DNA of 64,000 nt from Stemphylium vesicarium (Eukaryota; Ascomycota; Dothideomycetes; Pleosporales; Pleosporaceae), in NCBI GenBank assembly GCA_004380135.1, contig QXCR01000074.1:83189-147188 (forward strand), written 5' to 3'. How positions within the stretch are numbered: position 1 is the first letter of the stretch; each line of letters opens with the position of its first letter. Made by a program: the position numbers and the translations under genes. The notes under the pieces were generated by a model that ran no database searches, was not told the DNA's origin, and saw nothing but the letters and a program-made list of their open reading frames with translations. Below, piece after piece: positions 31,020-40,819 of this stretch.

Positions 31020-31935
31020 CAACGCATCCGTACACCAGCCTAGGCTTGGGTTCACCTCAGCGAAGAGCAAACGCTATCCATGTCCAAGATTTGCTGGCGT
31101 CGAGTACGACTCGGTGATGAGCATCTTGCTCCATTACTAGTGTGACTGCCGTGTCACCATCGTCGTCACACGCTCCTCTCAATCTTGTGTTGAGTGCCCA
31201 TATTTTCCGATCCCGCCCATAACTGTACGATAATGCAAAACTTAGGCGTCATCTGGGGTAATGTGCAGCCAATCTGGCCGCACACGGACTCATCGAAGAA
31301 AGATCCACCTCCCTGGTCTCGGCTGGATCATGCGGGCTTCGCTTTTTTGCAATAGTTGATGACGCTCAGCTGGAATGCGGAAAAACTGGACACGAATACA
31401 CCGCATTAGGTGAAAATAACGAGATGGCTGTACCCTGACGTCCGAGCGCAGTATGGTGGGAAGTGTCAACAATCCAGATCAGCCGAGCGAAGAATAACTG
31501 GGCAGCATGGGACATCGGGACAATTAGTGAGCTTCTCCCATAGCCACATCCGATAACTCGGTAGGGTGCCCGCATATCCTTGGCGGTTGCCCATGCTGCG
31601 TGCCCCGCATAAGCCACGGTCTTGGCGGTTGCCTTCGTATGTTTGCGAGCCACTTTAAGGCAAAAGTCGAGCCCTGAACCATTTTTTGCGATATGCGACA
31701 CTCGAGTTTACACCCTGGACCATGTCCACTGTACAGACTGCCATCAGTAGCCCCGCTACATGCTCTGTCGAACTGATCGGTATTCCACCCACTGCTCTTC
31801 GCGGCCAAAATTGTATAAGTAACAGTGCCCCTTCTTCCCCTCTATCAGTATATCTCACTTCAACATTCGGTCATCTCTATCCCGATTCACTAGCAGTTAT
31901 TGATATTCGTTCATAAACTTACTGATCGTGACACG
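31020..31935. other. Spacer
   Basis: About 900 nt with no supported gene. Confidence 0.35.
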
Positions 31936-32472
31936 ATGGCGGCTGGCAGGCTTTACAGTGAAACTCAGAACCCGTACGTCCCCTTTACAACGTACCATCG
32001 TCGCTGCTACTGGGCTCGATCGCTCTTAATATTCCTAGATGCTTAGTTCATCCATTGTGGTGGCAAAGCCAAGGTACTGACGTCGCATAGATCAACAGCA
32101 GTCCACTCTGGCTATGAGCCACCGGCAATACCACGAACGCCGTCGGCATCGTCGAGAACTGACCTCACTCCCACTCCGACTGATGATGAGCCACTGAACG
32201 GAGCTTCACTCTCAGTGTCATCGATTACGCAGAGTGCAAACTACGCCGGGACCAACAACAGCGCACCTCCTCAAGCCTCGCCGCGTCTTACCCATGATCA
32301 CCTCGAAGCTCACAACGCAACCTACTGCAGCGATGCCGCCTTCTGCGCTCGTATGTCCAAGGCCATTAAACTACAAGAGGCCGGGGTTGACCTCGACATC
32401 AGCCTCCCACTGCATTGCTTCATACCGGCCAGGTCGGACTTTGCTCAATGGATCAAGCAGCAGGCGAAATGA
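31936..32472 (+). CDS. Small two-exon protein with C-terminal LPLxCF pattern
   Basis: Predicted 139-aa protein. Exons are 31936-31973 (MAAGRLYSETQNP) and 32091-32472. The 117-nt intron has a GTACGT donor and GCATAG acceptor, with phase kept. Exon 2 begins with a disordered Ser/Thr/Pro region (PRTPSASSRTDLTPTPTDDE), then a short part with two cysteines (YCSDAAFCARMSKAIKLQEA) and SLPLHCFIPARSDFAQWIKQ at the end. I do not recognise it. The end resembles that of the small gene at 38711-39003 (HNA, D, Arg/Lys-Leu-Gln, Leu-Pro-Leu-x-Cys-Phe in the same order), which supports both as real members of a small lineage-specific family. No signal peptide. Confidence 0.5.
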
Positions 32473-32593
32473 GCAACTGGAAACATACCGTCGATCTCTT
32501 TGCGTTTTACAAAGCGAGATCAGCTTGTGTGGGTGCGAATTCCGGGCGTGTACGATATTATCACAGGGTCATGAGTAGGGGACACCATGATGT

Positions 32594-32761
32594 ATGAGTA
32601 GCATGTATACAAATAGTTCAAGTACTGCTTCACGCCCTCCAATGTGTTTGACCTCTACACGACAAGACATTGACACATTCTCTTATCACGACTATACTGG
32701 TTCATCGGCTTCTCTCCTCCATACTCATCGAGGGATGTATCGGCCTCACAGCTACACCTAG
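32594..32761 (+). CDS. Short frame, possible exon
   Basis: A 55-codon frame from ATG at 32594 (MSSMYTNSSSTASRPPM) to TAG at 32759-32761. It is Ser/Thr/Tyr/His-rich and similar in style to the small proteins nearby. It may be a complete tiny protein or a first exon whose splice partner I could not settle. No domain recognised. Confidence 0.25.
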   Translation: MSSMYTNSSSTASRPPMCLTSTRQDIDTFSYHDYTGSSASLLHTHRGMYRPHSYT

Positions 32762-32832
32762 TCCTCGTACGCTCGGACTGTTACTTAGATCGACCGCAGT
32801 GGCAGCATGAGTCTGACCCTTGCTCCTCGTAG

Positions 32833-33005
32833 CGAATAAGTCTGAAGATCGTGCAGGGATTGTTCAGGGCCACCCGATGACGTTTCACGGCAATGCAGCA
32901 ACCCTTGAGCGCCAACCAGTGGACCGGCCAATAGCTCGGGCCCGACAGCGTGGAAGCGAAAAGGGGGCTGCAAATGGAAGTGGCAGCGATTTCGATTACG
33001 AATGA
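32833..33005 (+). CDS. Short frame, probable exon lacking a resolved start
   Basis: A frame entered after a CGTAG acceptor and ending at TGA 33005, reading NKSEDRAGIVQGHPMTFHGN and ending GSGSDFDYE. The composition is protein-like, but no ATG precedes it in frame and no good donor joins it to the frame at 32594. A further open stretch in the next 200 nt (33098-33216, entered after a CTGAC/ATTAG acceptor) may belong to the same or another gene. Confidence 0.25.
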
Positions 33006-34392
33006 TGCCCTGGTTGGGGTGTATGAGGTATGAGCAAAAGCTGACACGCCTGACAGCTGGGCATAAACGACCTTCGGATGCGCACTGACGCTATTAGGTA
33101 CTTTTGGTGGTACGCCAGCGGCTCAACGGTCACTGACTGGACTAGCTTTTCGCCGTGCTGATTTCTTGCCGGCGCTTAATACGACGACAACATCACCTCC
33201 ATCGCAGCGGCCATAACCCTAGATGCACTACAGTCGCAGATCTATAGAAAAGAGTGCATGGGCTCTGTGCTAAGCCTCCCATGTTCACAGTCGGTGACGA
33301 GGCAGATTTGTTAAGTTCATCTCATGTAGCCTGAGGCCGGTCCAAAACTACGTCTTAACCCCCTGCCGCTGCATCACGCATCCTGAATTCCTACATCGCG
33401 TCCGCCTTACCAACCCAAAAGCCCGTCGCGCCAGATGATGGCACCAGTGCATCTCGGTCTGACCTGCAGACTGTTGAAAACATCGTCGTTTCACGCGCAC
33501 TCGCTATGCGCTTTCGAGCCTAGTGACAGGGCTGAAACCAGGAACATGAGCAACTTGCCACGGCGCGGTGCCCCATGCCCAGCTGTCACAAGGCAGCTGC
33601 AGCGACACGCACAGGTGCGCGAACTCAACTGCGCGGTGTGTGGTGGAGTCGCACACGCTCAAGACCTACGCTTTTCCCAGTTAGGAAGGCTTCTAGAAGG
33701 CTGCATTGGTACGTGCTCATCGCAGCACCCTTGTTTTTTGGCATGACGTGTGCACCTTAGCTTCGAACTTCCGCTCTAATCCCAGTGCGCCATCCCCGTC
33801 TATCCTCAGCCTTAAGGGCGCGATGGCCCGGCTCGCCTCAAAGCTAGGCAACGGACCCGCGAGTCGGCTTGTCACGAATCGTATCTGCACTAGACATGAG
33901 CGCGAAGCCTTTGATCGGCAGCCGCAACAGGACGTGGTATGCTGACTTTCTTCTACTTGGCGTACCAAATGATGGCCGTGTTATACGAAACTGAGCCGAA
34001 GGTCTTGGCGCAGTGTAGGCCAGTATCGGTGCCTGTTGCTCGCAATGTCGCTCAAGTTACTTAGTCTTGCGTCAGGCAAACCTCGGTTACTAATGGACCA
34101 AGTCGAGGAGACGACTAGTCAGTTACCACACGCAAAGGGTTTCGGCGATACTGGCTTCCGAGGAAGTCATTGAATGCAACATGCGCCATTATTCGGTACT
34201 TACGCAGCCGTCACGATCTTGGCTTCATCACAGCAACTATCATCACAGCTTGTGGGCGTTGGAAGGACATTGAAGAGCGGTTGACGCATGCCTGAGCAGC
34301 GTCACATAAACAATGTTCTAGTCAATTTCAGCCTACTGCTGATGCAATCGCTGTTTCTTTAGTTCAATACTGCGTCTTTGACACGATGAACG
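33006..34392. other. Gene-poor stretch with scattered open segments
   Basis: About 1.4 kb. Open segments at 33098-33216 and 33400-33520 look protein-like but lack consistent starts and splice partners. No conserved domain, RNA gene or repeat recognised. Confidence 0.3.
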
Positions 34393-34792
34393 ATGGAAGA
34401 TACGATAATCTACTGGGCTATGGCGATTAAGAAAAAGGTAGGTAAAACAACGATGACTTCTCCTTTACATGCTTAGAGTCTCAATCGTTGGCAAGTCCCA
34501 AAAAGGTCCATAGTATGAGCAACGACAGAGACACAACTCAGATCGCTTCCGTGAGCGCCTTCAGGCAACAAACATCAGCTTAAATGCCTGGCTTCTAGAT
34601 CAGACATTGCGAGACCCTAAAGTAGTTGCGAGTTGGTCAGTAATGCATAGGGAGAGGTTCAAGTCATGTCTGCATATTGTAGCAGCTTATATGAAAGATA
34701 GCGGGATGAGAGATCCGAGTACGGCTGATGAGGGGCCGAGAGATGTGGGCTGGCCCATCGTACACAAAGGAAGAGGGGAGTGGGTGGAGTAA
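34393..34792 (+). CDS. Small two-exon protein, unrecognised
   Basis: Predicted 107-aa protein. Exons are 34393-34437 (MEDTIIYWAMAIKKK) and 34514-34792, with a 76-nt intron (GTAGGT donor, CCATAG acceptor, phase 0). Exon 2 is one open frame of 92 codons with an amphipathic, Arg/Gln-rich start (YEQRQRHNSDRFRERLQATN), SLNAWLLDQTLRDPKVVASW in the middle, and a charged end with GWPIVHKGRGEWVE. No signal peptide or known motif. The first exon is the weaker part of the model. Confidence 0.35.
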
Positions 34793-35046
34793 AGAAGTTA
34801 GCGAGCGGTGAGAAGGCTGGAAGAGGAAGTGTATCTGCTAGCTTGCCAATACTTGGTAGAGAGGGTATATGCAGACTTCAGGCGGGTATTGTGTCATGTC
34901 GTAGAAGAGTAAATGCCGACGCACGAAGCTTACCAAACTAAGGAACTATTACAGCTTAAAATTACAAGTGAACCCCCTTCTTAAACTTCTTCGCTGAATA
35001 ATCTCTACCTTTACTTGCATTATCGTCACCCTTGTCATCGTATTTA

Positions 35047-35387
35047 TCATGCAAGCCATTTCGGCATAGTTTCGCTAAACTGCGAGCCAATACAATTGAA
35101 ATCAAGCTCGGTACTCTTGTAGCTCCCAGTTGGGCGAATTGTGGCTGGCGAAGTGTTGGAGGCCGCCTTCCTCGAGTTTGCGCCAATGCCATCATCGGGC
35201 GTATAGTCGGAGTCTGTGCAGGTCGCTATGGTACTTCGAGTACTTAGTCATTGACTCAGCATCTATGAAGATGCAGGACGTACGAGGAACTATCTTCGTC
35301 TTGCTTCGATTCATTGGGATATTTGGCATTGGGGAATCTCGACTGGTTTGCGATTGTAGTGCTGTTTTGTGCCGATCCGGTCGCCAT
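35047..35387 (-). CDS. Small two-exon protein, unrecognised
   Basis: Predicted 96-aa protein. Exon 1 is 35387-35284 (MATGSAQNSTTIANQSRFPN), the intron is 35283-35234 (50 nt, GTACGT donor, ACTAAG branch-like site, GAAG acceptor), and exon 2 is 35233-35047. Exon 2 reads CTDSDYTPDDGIGANSRKAA and ends in FSETMPKWLA before TGA. It is hydrophilic, Ser/Thr/Asn/Asp-rich and probably disordered. I do not recognise it. A competing frame on the same strand (34962-35195) overlaps exon 2 and ends in a Lys/Asp-rich tail; the spliced model is preferred because both exons have protein-like composition and a good donor. Confidence 0.4.
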
Positions 35388-36654
35388 TTCCGATAGTGAG
35401 GCTTCAGTTGGCGGTGTAGAAAGAGGGGGGGTATGCGATGGGAGCTGATGTGCGTGTAAAAGGCTGGATAACGAGTTCCCTTCTATACGCCTAGCTGAAA
35501 TGAGAAGGGACAAACCCAGGCATTATGTGCGTCCGTGATGAGAAACCATGGCCAGGAGACGTACGACTAAAAAGGCCCGATGGCTGCACGGAAGGGTGCA
35601 TGCGAAGGTTACCGACCTCGCCAAGGTACGCCACTAAGGTTCGTTCCTGCATTAATCTTGCAGCTCACCTGGGCAATATGGAGAAGGCGTTTGGCCGCTA
35701 AGCCTGCTCGGTCGCGTACTTCGTGGGAGTATCGGGCAGGGCCTGGGCGTTACTTTCGTGTCAGTTGCCGGCTCTGACCTGCCCAAATCGGTTCTGCCAC
35801 TCAGAAAAAGAGTGCGTATACGAATGATGTAAGCCATTTTGCGTGCATGCCCAACGCTGTACCCGACACCATTGTCCCAAAACTTTGTGACGTCTCTTGA
35901 GCGTAGGCGGATAGCTGGCTCTTACATGCGTGGCCTTGTCTCTGGAGAAGCTGCAGTTGGATAATGCCCACACTCAAGAGTGCAAGAAGACAGAAAGCAT
36001 GCTGAGTGGTAGGGGACGTGATCTCAAAGTTTGTGAGAGATTATCGCTGGCATCCCCGAAATTGTGACCGCAGTCAGAATCTCTACACCGATCATCAAAT
36101 AGCACTGATCATCCGCCTTGAATTTGCGACCAGTTAAACAAGCGACGCGCAGAAAAGCGGGGTCGCTTATAGAGAATGCGCAAAGCTTGGATTATGTTAT
36201 AAGCGGTGGTATTTAAGGAGAAGGACCAGCGGTTGACATGCCCACGAGGATCCGAGAAACCGGTGAAGGTCTGCTGATGAAGGGCAAGGCGGTACCTGCG
36301 CACTGAATAGGAGACCATCAAGGCCCCACAGCAGCCGGTACAAATGTGTGACTGGGTCGACGGTCTTGACGCTAGCTTGACAATTGACGTCCAATGTACA
36401 CGTCAGTGACGCCGCAGTGGCACGGTCCTATGATACCCATGTATACTTGGTCCATCCTAGTCGAAGGAGGAATGAAACAAATGAAGGCGCTTAAGGTGCC
36501 GCGCACCCATACAGCCGATCATGGCCATAGGCTGCAGGCACTACACAGCAAGGTAGCATGTACCGGCAAGGAAGATGAAACAGGCCAGCAGAGATTGGTG
36601 ATTGATCGTGAGTTTGCCTGAACACTCAACGAAGGTATCAGAAGCACGACTTGG
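35388..36654. other. Gene-poor stretch
   Basis: About 1.3 kb. Short frames at 35580-35777 (+), 36109-36394 (-) and 36394-36621 (+) show no domain and no clear splice structure. Nothing supported. Confidence 0.3.
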
Positions 36655-36913
36655 ATGACGGTATTGTGCTCACGTCCCTACAGATCTTCCACCTATCACA
36701 TGAATGATCCACTAACCCGATCAGGAAAACGGTAACCGCGTAGTCTCTAGTGGATTGCCCTTCCTAAATACCGCGTTCTTTTCGTTTATTTTGAAGTTCC
36801 ACCAAGCCGCCGGCGCATCTTCACCCACGAACGATACGCGTTGTTATTTTGGTACAGATGCGACCGTCGTCTGGGCAGGTTATAGCTCTCTGACCAAGCT
36901 TCCATCACCATAA
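36655..36913 (+). CDS. Tentative small two-exon frame
   Basis: The exon 36725-36913 is entered after a textbook branch and acceptor (CACTAACCCGATCAG) and reads ENGNRVVSSGLPFLNTAFFS, then TRCYFGTDATVVWAGYSS, to TAA. The only in-frame start I find is a two-codon exon, ATG ACG at 36655, joined by a 64-nt intron with a GTATTG donor. The second exon may be real while the first is not. Confidence 0.25.
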
Positions 36914-38121
36914 TGACCTGGAGACATCCAAAGGAGATTCATGGTCAACTAGTGTGTCAATGATGGCAAACATCTAAGAGTCGGAAGTAATTCTGGGTCT
37001 TCGACTGCATGATACTAAAGACAGCAACTCTAGTAGCAATACATGCTCAAACGGTTTAGCTGTCGACGACCCCCAAGTGCATACACGACAAATTATTCAT
37101 AATACCAAGACTCACTGTCAGCTCCCTCATAGTAACTTCTTGTAAACTGTTATCCGGGAGAGGCGGGGCGGGTGTTGCGATTCGCCCCTTTGAGCATTGT
37201 GAGCCGAACCAACATGCGAGGGTAGCAACATCACGAGAGAATGATAAAAAACACGCCGGAAGCTCAAGGTACTGTGGTGATCCATCTGCCCCTGGGGCGG
37301 TTTCTAAAGGCAGGAAACAGACTACGTCTTGACGAGATTGAGCTTTTATTGTTCTAGAGCGCAAAATTCTCAGCGAGGCGATCACAAGGTGCGATCTCAC
37401 TCTTTCGCAGGCTTGTTAAAGACGGCATTTGGCTTGCGCATGCTCGCTTTGTCGCCAGTAGCAGCTCACGACAGAAAGTGTTCAGCATACCGTCCAAATC
37501 CAATCGCTCCGCACTGCTAACCACAAGTTTTCCCACTCTTCCATGAAGGGTCCCTGCTGTCGGCGCCAGTGAATAGTGTAGCGTGAAGCAGCGACAAATC
37601 GACACGTATTGCCTGCGAAGCGCTGGCTATGAAAATTCGGAATGAGTGCACGTCCGGAGAATTGAGTGAGGATTCATTGCGCCTATCAATTATCGATAAG
37701 AAATAGGCAGGGCGTGCGGGTGAGAGAAGGGGCGCAGTCGCTGACCGGTCGGGTAGCGGGGCACGCAGGCGGCACGTGATAGACTCTCAAATACCTAGGT
37801 AACTACCTAGGTACATGTAGCAGCTCTCTAATACCGTTGGTCCAAGGGAGAAAACTAAGATCTCCTACTCCGTAGTGCATGAACAACTTTCTTCATAGAC
37901 TCCATGCCTTTAATTTGATTAGCAAGCGCGACGATTGGGAACGTGTAACGTTACACACATTATCCATACCATGTGCGTGCACTTCAGCTGTGAGGTAGAC
38001 ACCAAGCGGCAAGTGGATTCCTCGCTGAATGTATTGGACGAAGTGGCCGAGCTCTTGACTTCTTGAGCTGAATCTTAGCTGCCAATGTTTTCAATCGGCG
38101 TCGTAAAAGCGGTCTCGATGA
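36914..38121. other. Gene-poor stretch with CCTAGG palindromes
   Basis: About 1.2 kb. A minus-strand open frame at 37056-37400 is described under rejected items. Two ACCTAGGTA palindromes lie at 37793-37813 (see repeat entry). No supported gene. Confidence 0.3.
37793..37813. repeat. Tandem ACCTAGGTA palindromes
   Basis: ACCTAGGTA occurs at 37793-37801 and again at 37805-37813, separated by three bases. The same nonamer occurs singly at 21650-21658 and 29514-29522. All four are in gene-poor segments; I did not notice it inside conserved genes. Confidence 0.6.
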
Positions 38122-38519
38122 ATGCCTAGGATACACTCGAGCGGTGAGGCACAAAACCGATGTTTCGGGTCGAAGAACCCTGACACTGATCTAATCGTAT
38201 CGATTTCATGCGTTCCATAGGTCCACAGGGCTGTAGGGCGGATGTCCATGTGGTATTGGCAAGACAGGAACAGATCCGTGCGTCAGTCAAGCCTTCTCCG
38301 GTATTACCTGATCTAGATGGCCTGCGTTTTGTGGATGGCGGGACAACGCGGGCATTGGAGGAGCGATGGCAGAATCCACGTAGTTTGCAGGGAGCGGACA
38401 AGGAACGCCGGGCACCTTACCCTATCAACGGGCGAGCTCTGACGCTAAGCCCAGCGCAGCAAGACGCTAGCTTTGTTGGGCGGCAGAATGCCGCTCAATT
38501 ATTGGCGAACGATACTTGA
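38122..38519 (+). CDS. Small two-exon protein, unrecognised
   Basis: Predicted 106-aa protein. Exons are 38122-38143 (MPRIHSSG) and 38221-38519, with a 77-nt intron (GTGAGG donor, TCTAAT branch-like site, CCATAG acceptor). Exon 2 is open for 99 codons and reads KPSPVLPDLDGLRFVDGGTT, then ALEERWQNPRSLQG and a Gln/Ala-rich end to TGA. The frame also has an unspliced ATG at 38208, so a single-exon version of 103 aa is possible. No domain recognised. It lies 190 nt upstream of another small gene on the same strand. Confidence 0.4.
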
Positions 38520-38710
38520 CTGACGCAGAAGGATGGAACAGAGTGCAGAATGACCTGGAGTAGGTGCCGGAAGACGAGGTATAAGAGGCTGCTCGAGTCG
38601 TTCAATTGGGTTGGGAGGATCCAACAGCTTTCTGCGGAACCTTACGTCGGGGCCTTTCTTGCCAGCTGCAAATCACTAGCCACCATTCTGCGAGCTTCTT
38701 GTCTCCAACA

Positions 38711-39003
38711 ATGTCTACCAAAAGCAGAAGCACCCAGTCCACGAACGAATCAAACGATATCGGTGCAATGCCAACATCTGCCACGTAGGATCTTCTGGCT
38801 GAAGCGTGATCACTGAGCTCATACGGAACAGGGATCTAGGACAGACAATCCATTTGTCCGAAGTAGCACTGAGGAGGCATAACGCACATCCATCTTTGGT
38901 CGACCAAACCTGGGCCAGAGAGGAACTTAAGAGGACGGAAAGACTGCAGCGGGCAGCGAAAGAGCTTGGATTCGATCTCCCTCTGCAGTGTTTTCGCAGA
39001 TGA
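38711..39003 (+). CDS. Small two-exon protein with C-terminal LPLxCF pattern
   Basis: Predicted 81-aa protein. Exon 1 is 38711-38784 (MSTKSRSTQSTNESNDIGAM), the intron is 38785-38831 (47 nt, GTAGGA donor, CAG acceptor) and exon 2 is 38832-39003. Exon 2 is a basic helix-prone segment (TWAREELKRTERLQRAAKEL) ending GFDLPLQCFRR. The ending resembles the protein at 31936-32472, so the two are probably paralogues about 6 kb apart. Its stop lies 44 nt from the 3' end of the convergent hydrolase gene. Family unknown. Confidence 0.45.
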
Positions 39004-39047
39004 CGGTCCTTGTCTTGCCGATGTTGGTGTTGCTATCTTTTGGCCAT

Positions 39048-40271
39048 TCAATGGATCCTCTCCCGGATGGCACCGACAACGCTCTTCAAACCGCTCAACC
39101 TCGCTTCTCTAGTTCCACCCAGATACAGACTGGCAACAGGCCATGCATGTATTCCACCTTTCTCTTCCCAGCTGTCCACCTCTTTTCCTGTCTTTCTCAG
39201 TAGCTCGATCAACTGTCTAGTCTCTGGTCCAAGCACCTCTTCGCTACCGTACAAAAAATACCAACCCTTTTCTGGTGACGCATCGGTCCATTTCCGAATA
39301 TCTTTGCAGTTGCCAGGTGAAACCATGGGGTCGTCCGGGGACGCTTTGCTGCCAATGTATTGGCGGCCGTATAGTTCCAGCGAGGAACTATTGAGGTAAT
39401 CGGACGCGGTGTTTCTGTTATTACGTGATACTATCGTAACCCATGGGCTAATCATGATTGCGAGACCTGGTTTCTGGTGCCTTAATTCGGTATGCTCAGA
39501 TAGGTATAAAAGGAAGCTGAGCATCAATGTCGCACCAGCAGAATCCCCACCAACAACAACGTGAGCTGATGACTGAGCCAAGGAAAGGACATATTCATAG
39601 CCGGACACAGTTTCGTGGAGCTGGGTAGGATACGTGGCATCTGGCACGAGCGTATATTCCAGGGCAAAGAGGGCCGGATTCCGGTACCCGGCGGATTTGA
39701 GCAGCGAGACCCAAGCAAGCAAGAACTCCATGTAAAAGTAGCTACTTCCCATGGAGAACCCGCCGCCATGAGAGTAATATACGATGACATCGGGCTGCTC
39801 TTGTTGATTGTGCACGATCAATACGCCTCTAAAGTTTGGTCGCTTGATTTCGGTCCATCGGATGGGGCTAGTGACGATTCCGTGTCGCAACATGCGGAAC
39901 CTCAGGAACGGAAGCGAGACAGCCTTGGAGAAGAACACTCTACCTAAGAAGGCGGGCATGTTGGCGAAGGCATAACGAACGAAGCGGATGACAAAGTCCT
40001 GGAACGGTGTTGCCTTCTTGACAAACGGCGCGCGGTGCTCATGCGGGACTAAGAAGCGTTCCCGAATGAATTGATATGGTATCAAGATGGCTTTGAAAGC
40101 TATGAGGATCAGTACACCCAGATTTCGAGTGTGTTGAAACTCACCAAGTGATGGTAACTGTGGGAGAAGCCATGTCAAAAGGGGAATGATTCCGATCTGG
40201 ATGAGTAGTTGAGGCGCAAGAAAGACCAAAAAGGCGACGCAGTCCAAGTACGATATCTGGCTCAGTATCAT
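39048..40271 (-). CDS. Alpha/beta hydrolase (hormone-sensitive-lipase type)
   Basis: Predicted 407-aa membrane-anchored esterase or lipase. Two N-terminal hydrophobic segments (FLVFLAPQLLIQIGIIPLLT, then LGVLILIAFKAILIP) precede the hydrolase. The HSL-family oxyanion motif is YYSHGGGFSMGS. The nucleophile elbow is GGDSAGA, and the catalytic His is likely in GGIHAWP near the C terminus. The third acidic residue is probably in the segment YGSEEVLGPE, where the usual Asp seems replaced by Glu. It has no intron, and the ATG at 40271 opens directly into the hydrophobic start. Fungal relatives act on acylglycerols, sterol esters or xenobiotic esters; the substrate cannot be told here. Confidence 0.88.
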   Translation of the reverse strand: MILSQISYLDCVAFLVFLAPQLLIQIGIIPLLTWLLPQLPSLGEFQHTRNLGVLILIAFKAILIPYQFIRERFLVPHEHRAPFVKKATPFQDFVIRFVRYAFANMPAFLGRVFFSKAVSLPFLRFRMLRHGIVTSPIRWTEIKRPNFRGVLIVHNQQEQPDVIVYYSHGGGFSMGSSYFYMEFLLAWVSLLKSAGYRNPALFALEYTLVPDATYPTQLHETVSGYEYVLSLAQSSAHVVVGGDSAGATLMLSFLLYLSEHTELRHQKPGLAIMISPWVTIVSRNNRNTASDYLNSSSLELYGRQYIGSKASPDDPMVSPGNCKDIRKWTDASPEKGWYFLYGSEEVLGPETRQLIELLRKTGKEVDSWEEKGGIHAWPVASLYLGGTREARLSGLKSVVGAIRERIH

Positions 40272-40819
40272 CGTCGCAAATACGTGTGAAGATGGAGTAC
40301 AGCAGCTGCCAATCTCTCACAGCGCCATGGCGAGTGACAATAGCGATGACGCCGTCAAGGGTCCAGCTAAGCCACGATGGTTTAGCGCCACAGCCACCCC
40401 AAACTCAATGCTTCGACTACGGCCAGAACATACGTCAAGACAGTGGGAATGCTCTACTGGCTCACGCAATAGGCATGAGGAATAGTGAATGCCGTGCCCT
40501 GGCTTTCAAGGTTGCCAACGCGGGAGACGGCGCGCACGTGACAGCTGTTAGGGCTCTGACGCACAGACCAATGGGTCGGTCGCGACTTCCAGAAAACTTC
40601 CGCGCCTCACCTAGCTGTCACTCGGCAAACACGACGACTGCGACTGCAATCAGCCTCGCCCGCTTGCCCACACCTGCACCGAGGGACTGTCTTACTTACT
40701 GTTTCTTCTTTCCTTCTTTTCTTACACCCTTTTAATGGAATAAAGCGCGGCGTAGACGTCGGTCTCAGTTATTCGCGCGGCAGCCTCACCCCGAAGTCGC
40801 GAAGCCGCAGAACCTCACC
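40272..40819. other. Divergent promoter region
   Basis: About 550 nt between the start of the hydrolase and the start of the RING/RS gene. A 149-codon frame (40286-40735) lies here but runs through the expected 5' leader, is rich in Arg/Cys/His/Thr and has no domain; I do not call it. Confidence 0.4.

Noticed and set aside
36109..36394. Two overlapping minus-strand frames
   Set aside because: Each looks plausible alone, but they conflict and neither has a good start or splice partner.
37056..37400. 114-codon minus-strand frame (contains APGADGSPQYLELPACFLSF)
   Set aside because: No ATG near its start, only a GTG. A GTGAGT near its end could lead to a further exon near 37010, but the 5' side could not be resolved, so I left it out of the gene list.
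29466..39003. Transposon or RIP-degraded repeat as an explanation of the gene-poor island
   Set aside because: No transposase or reverse-transcriptase-like frame, no long terminal or inverted repeats, and no strong A/T skew were visible. A repeat search against the whole genome would be needed to exclude old relics.
40286..40735. 149-codon plus-strand frame before the RING gene
   Set aside because: It sits in a divergent promoter, has Arg/Cys/His/Thr-rich composition and no recognisable motif.
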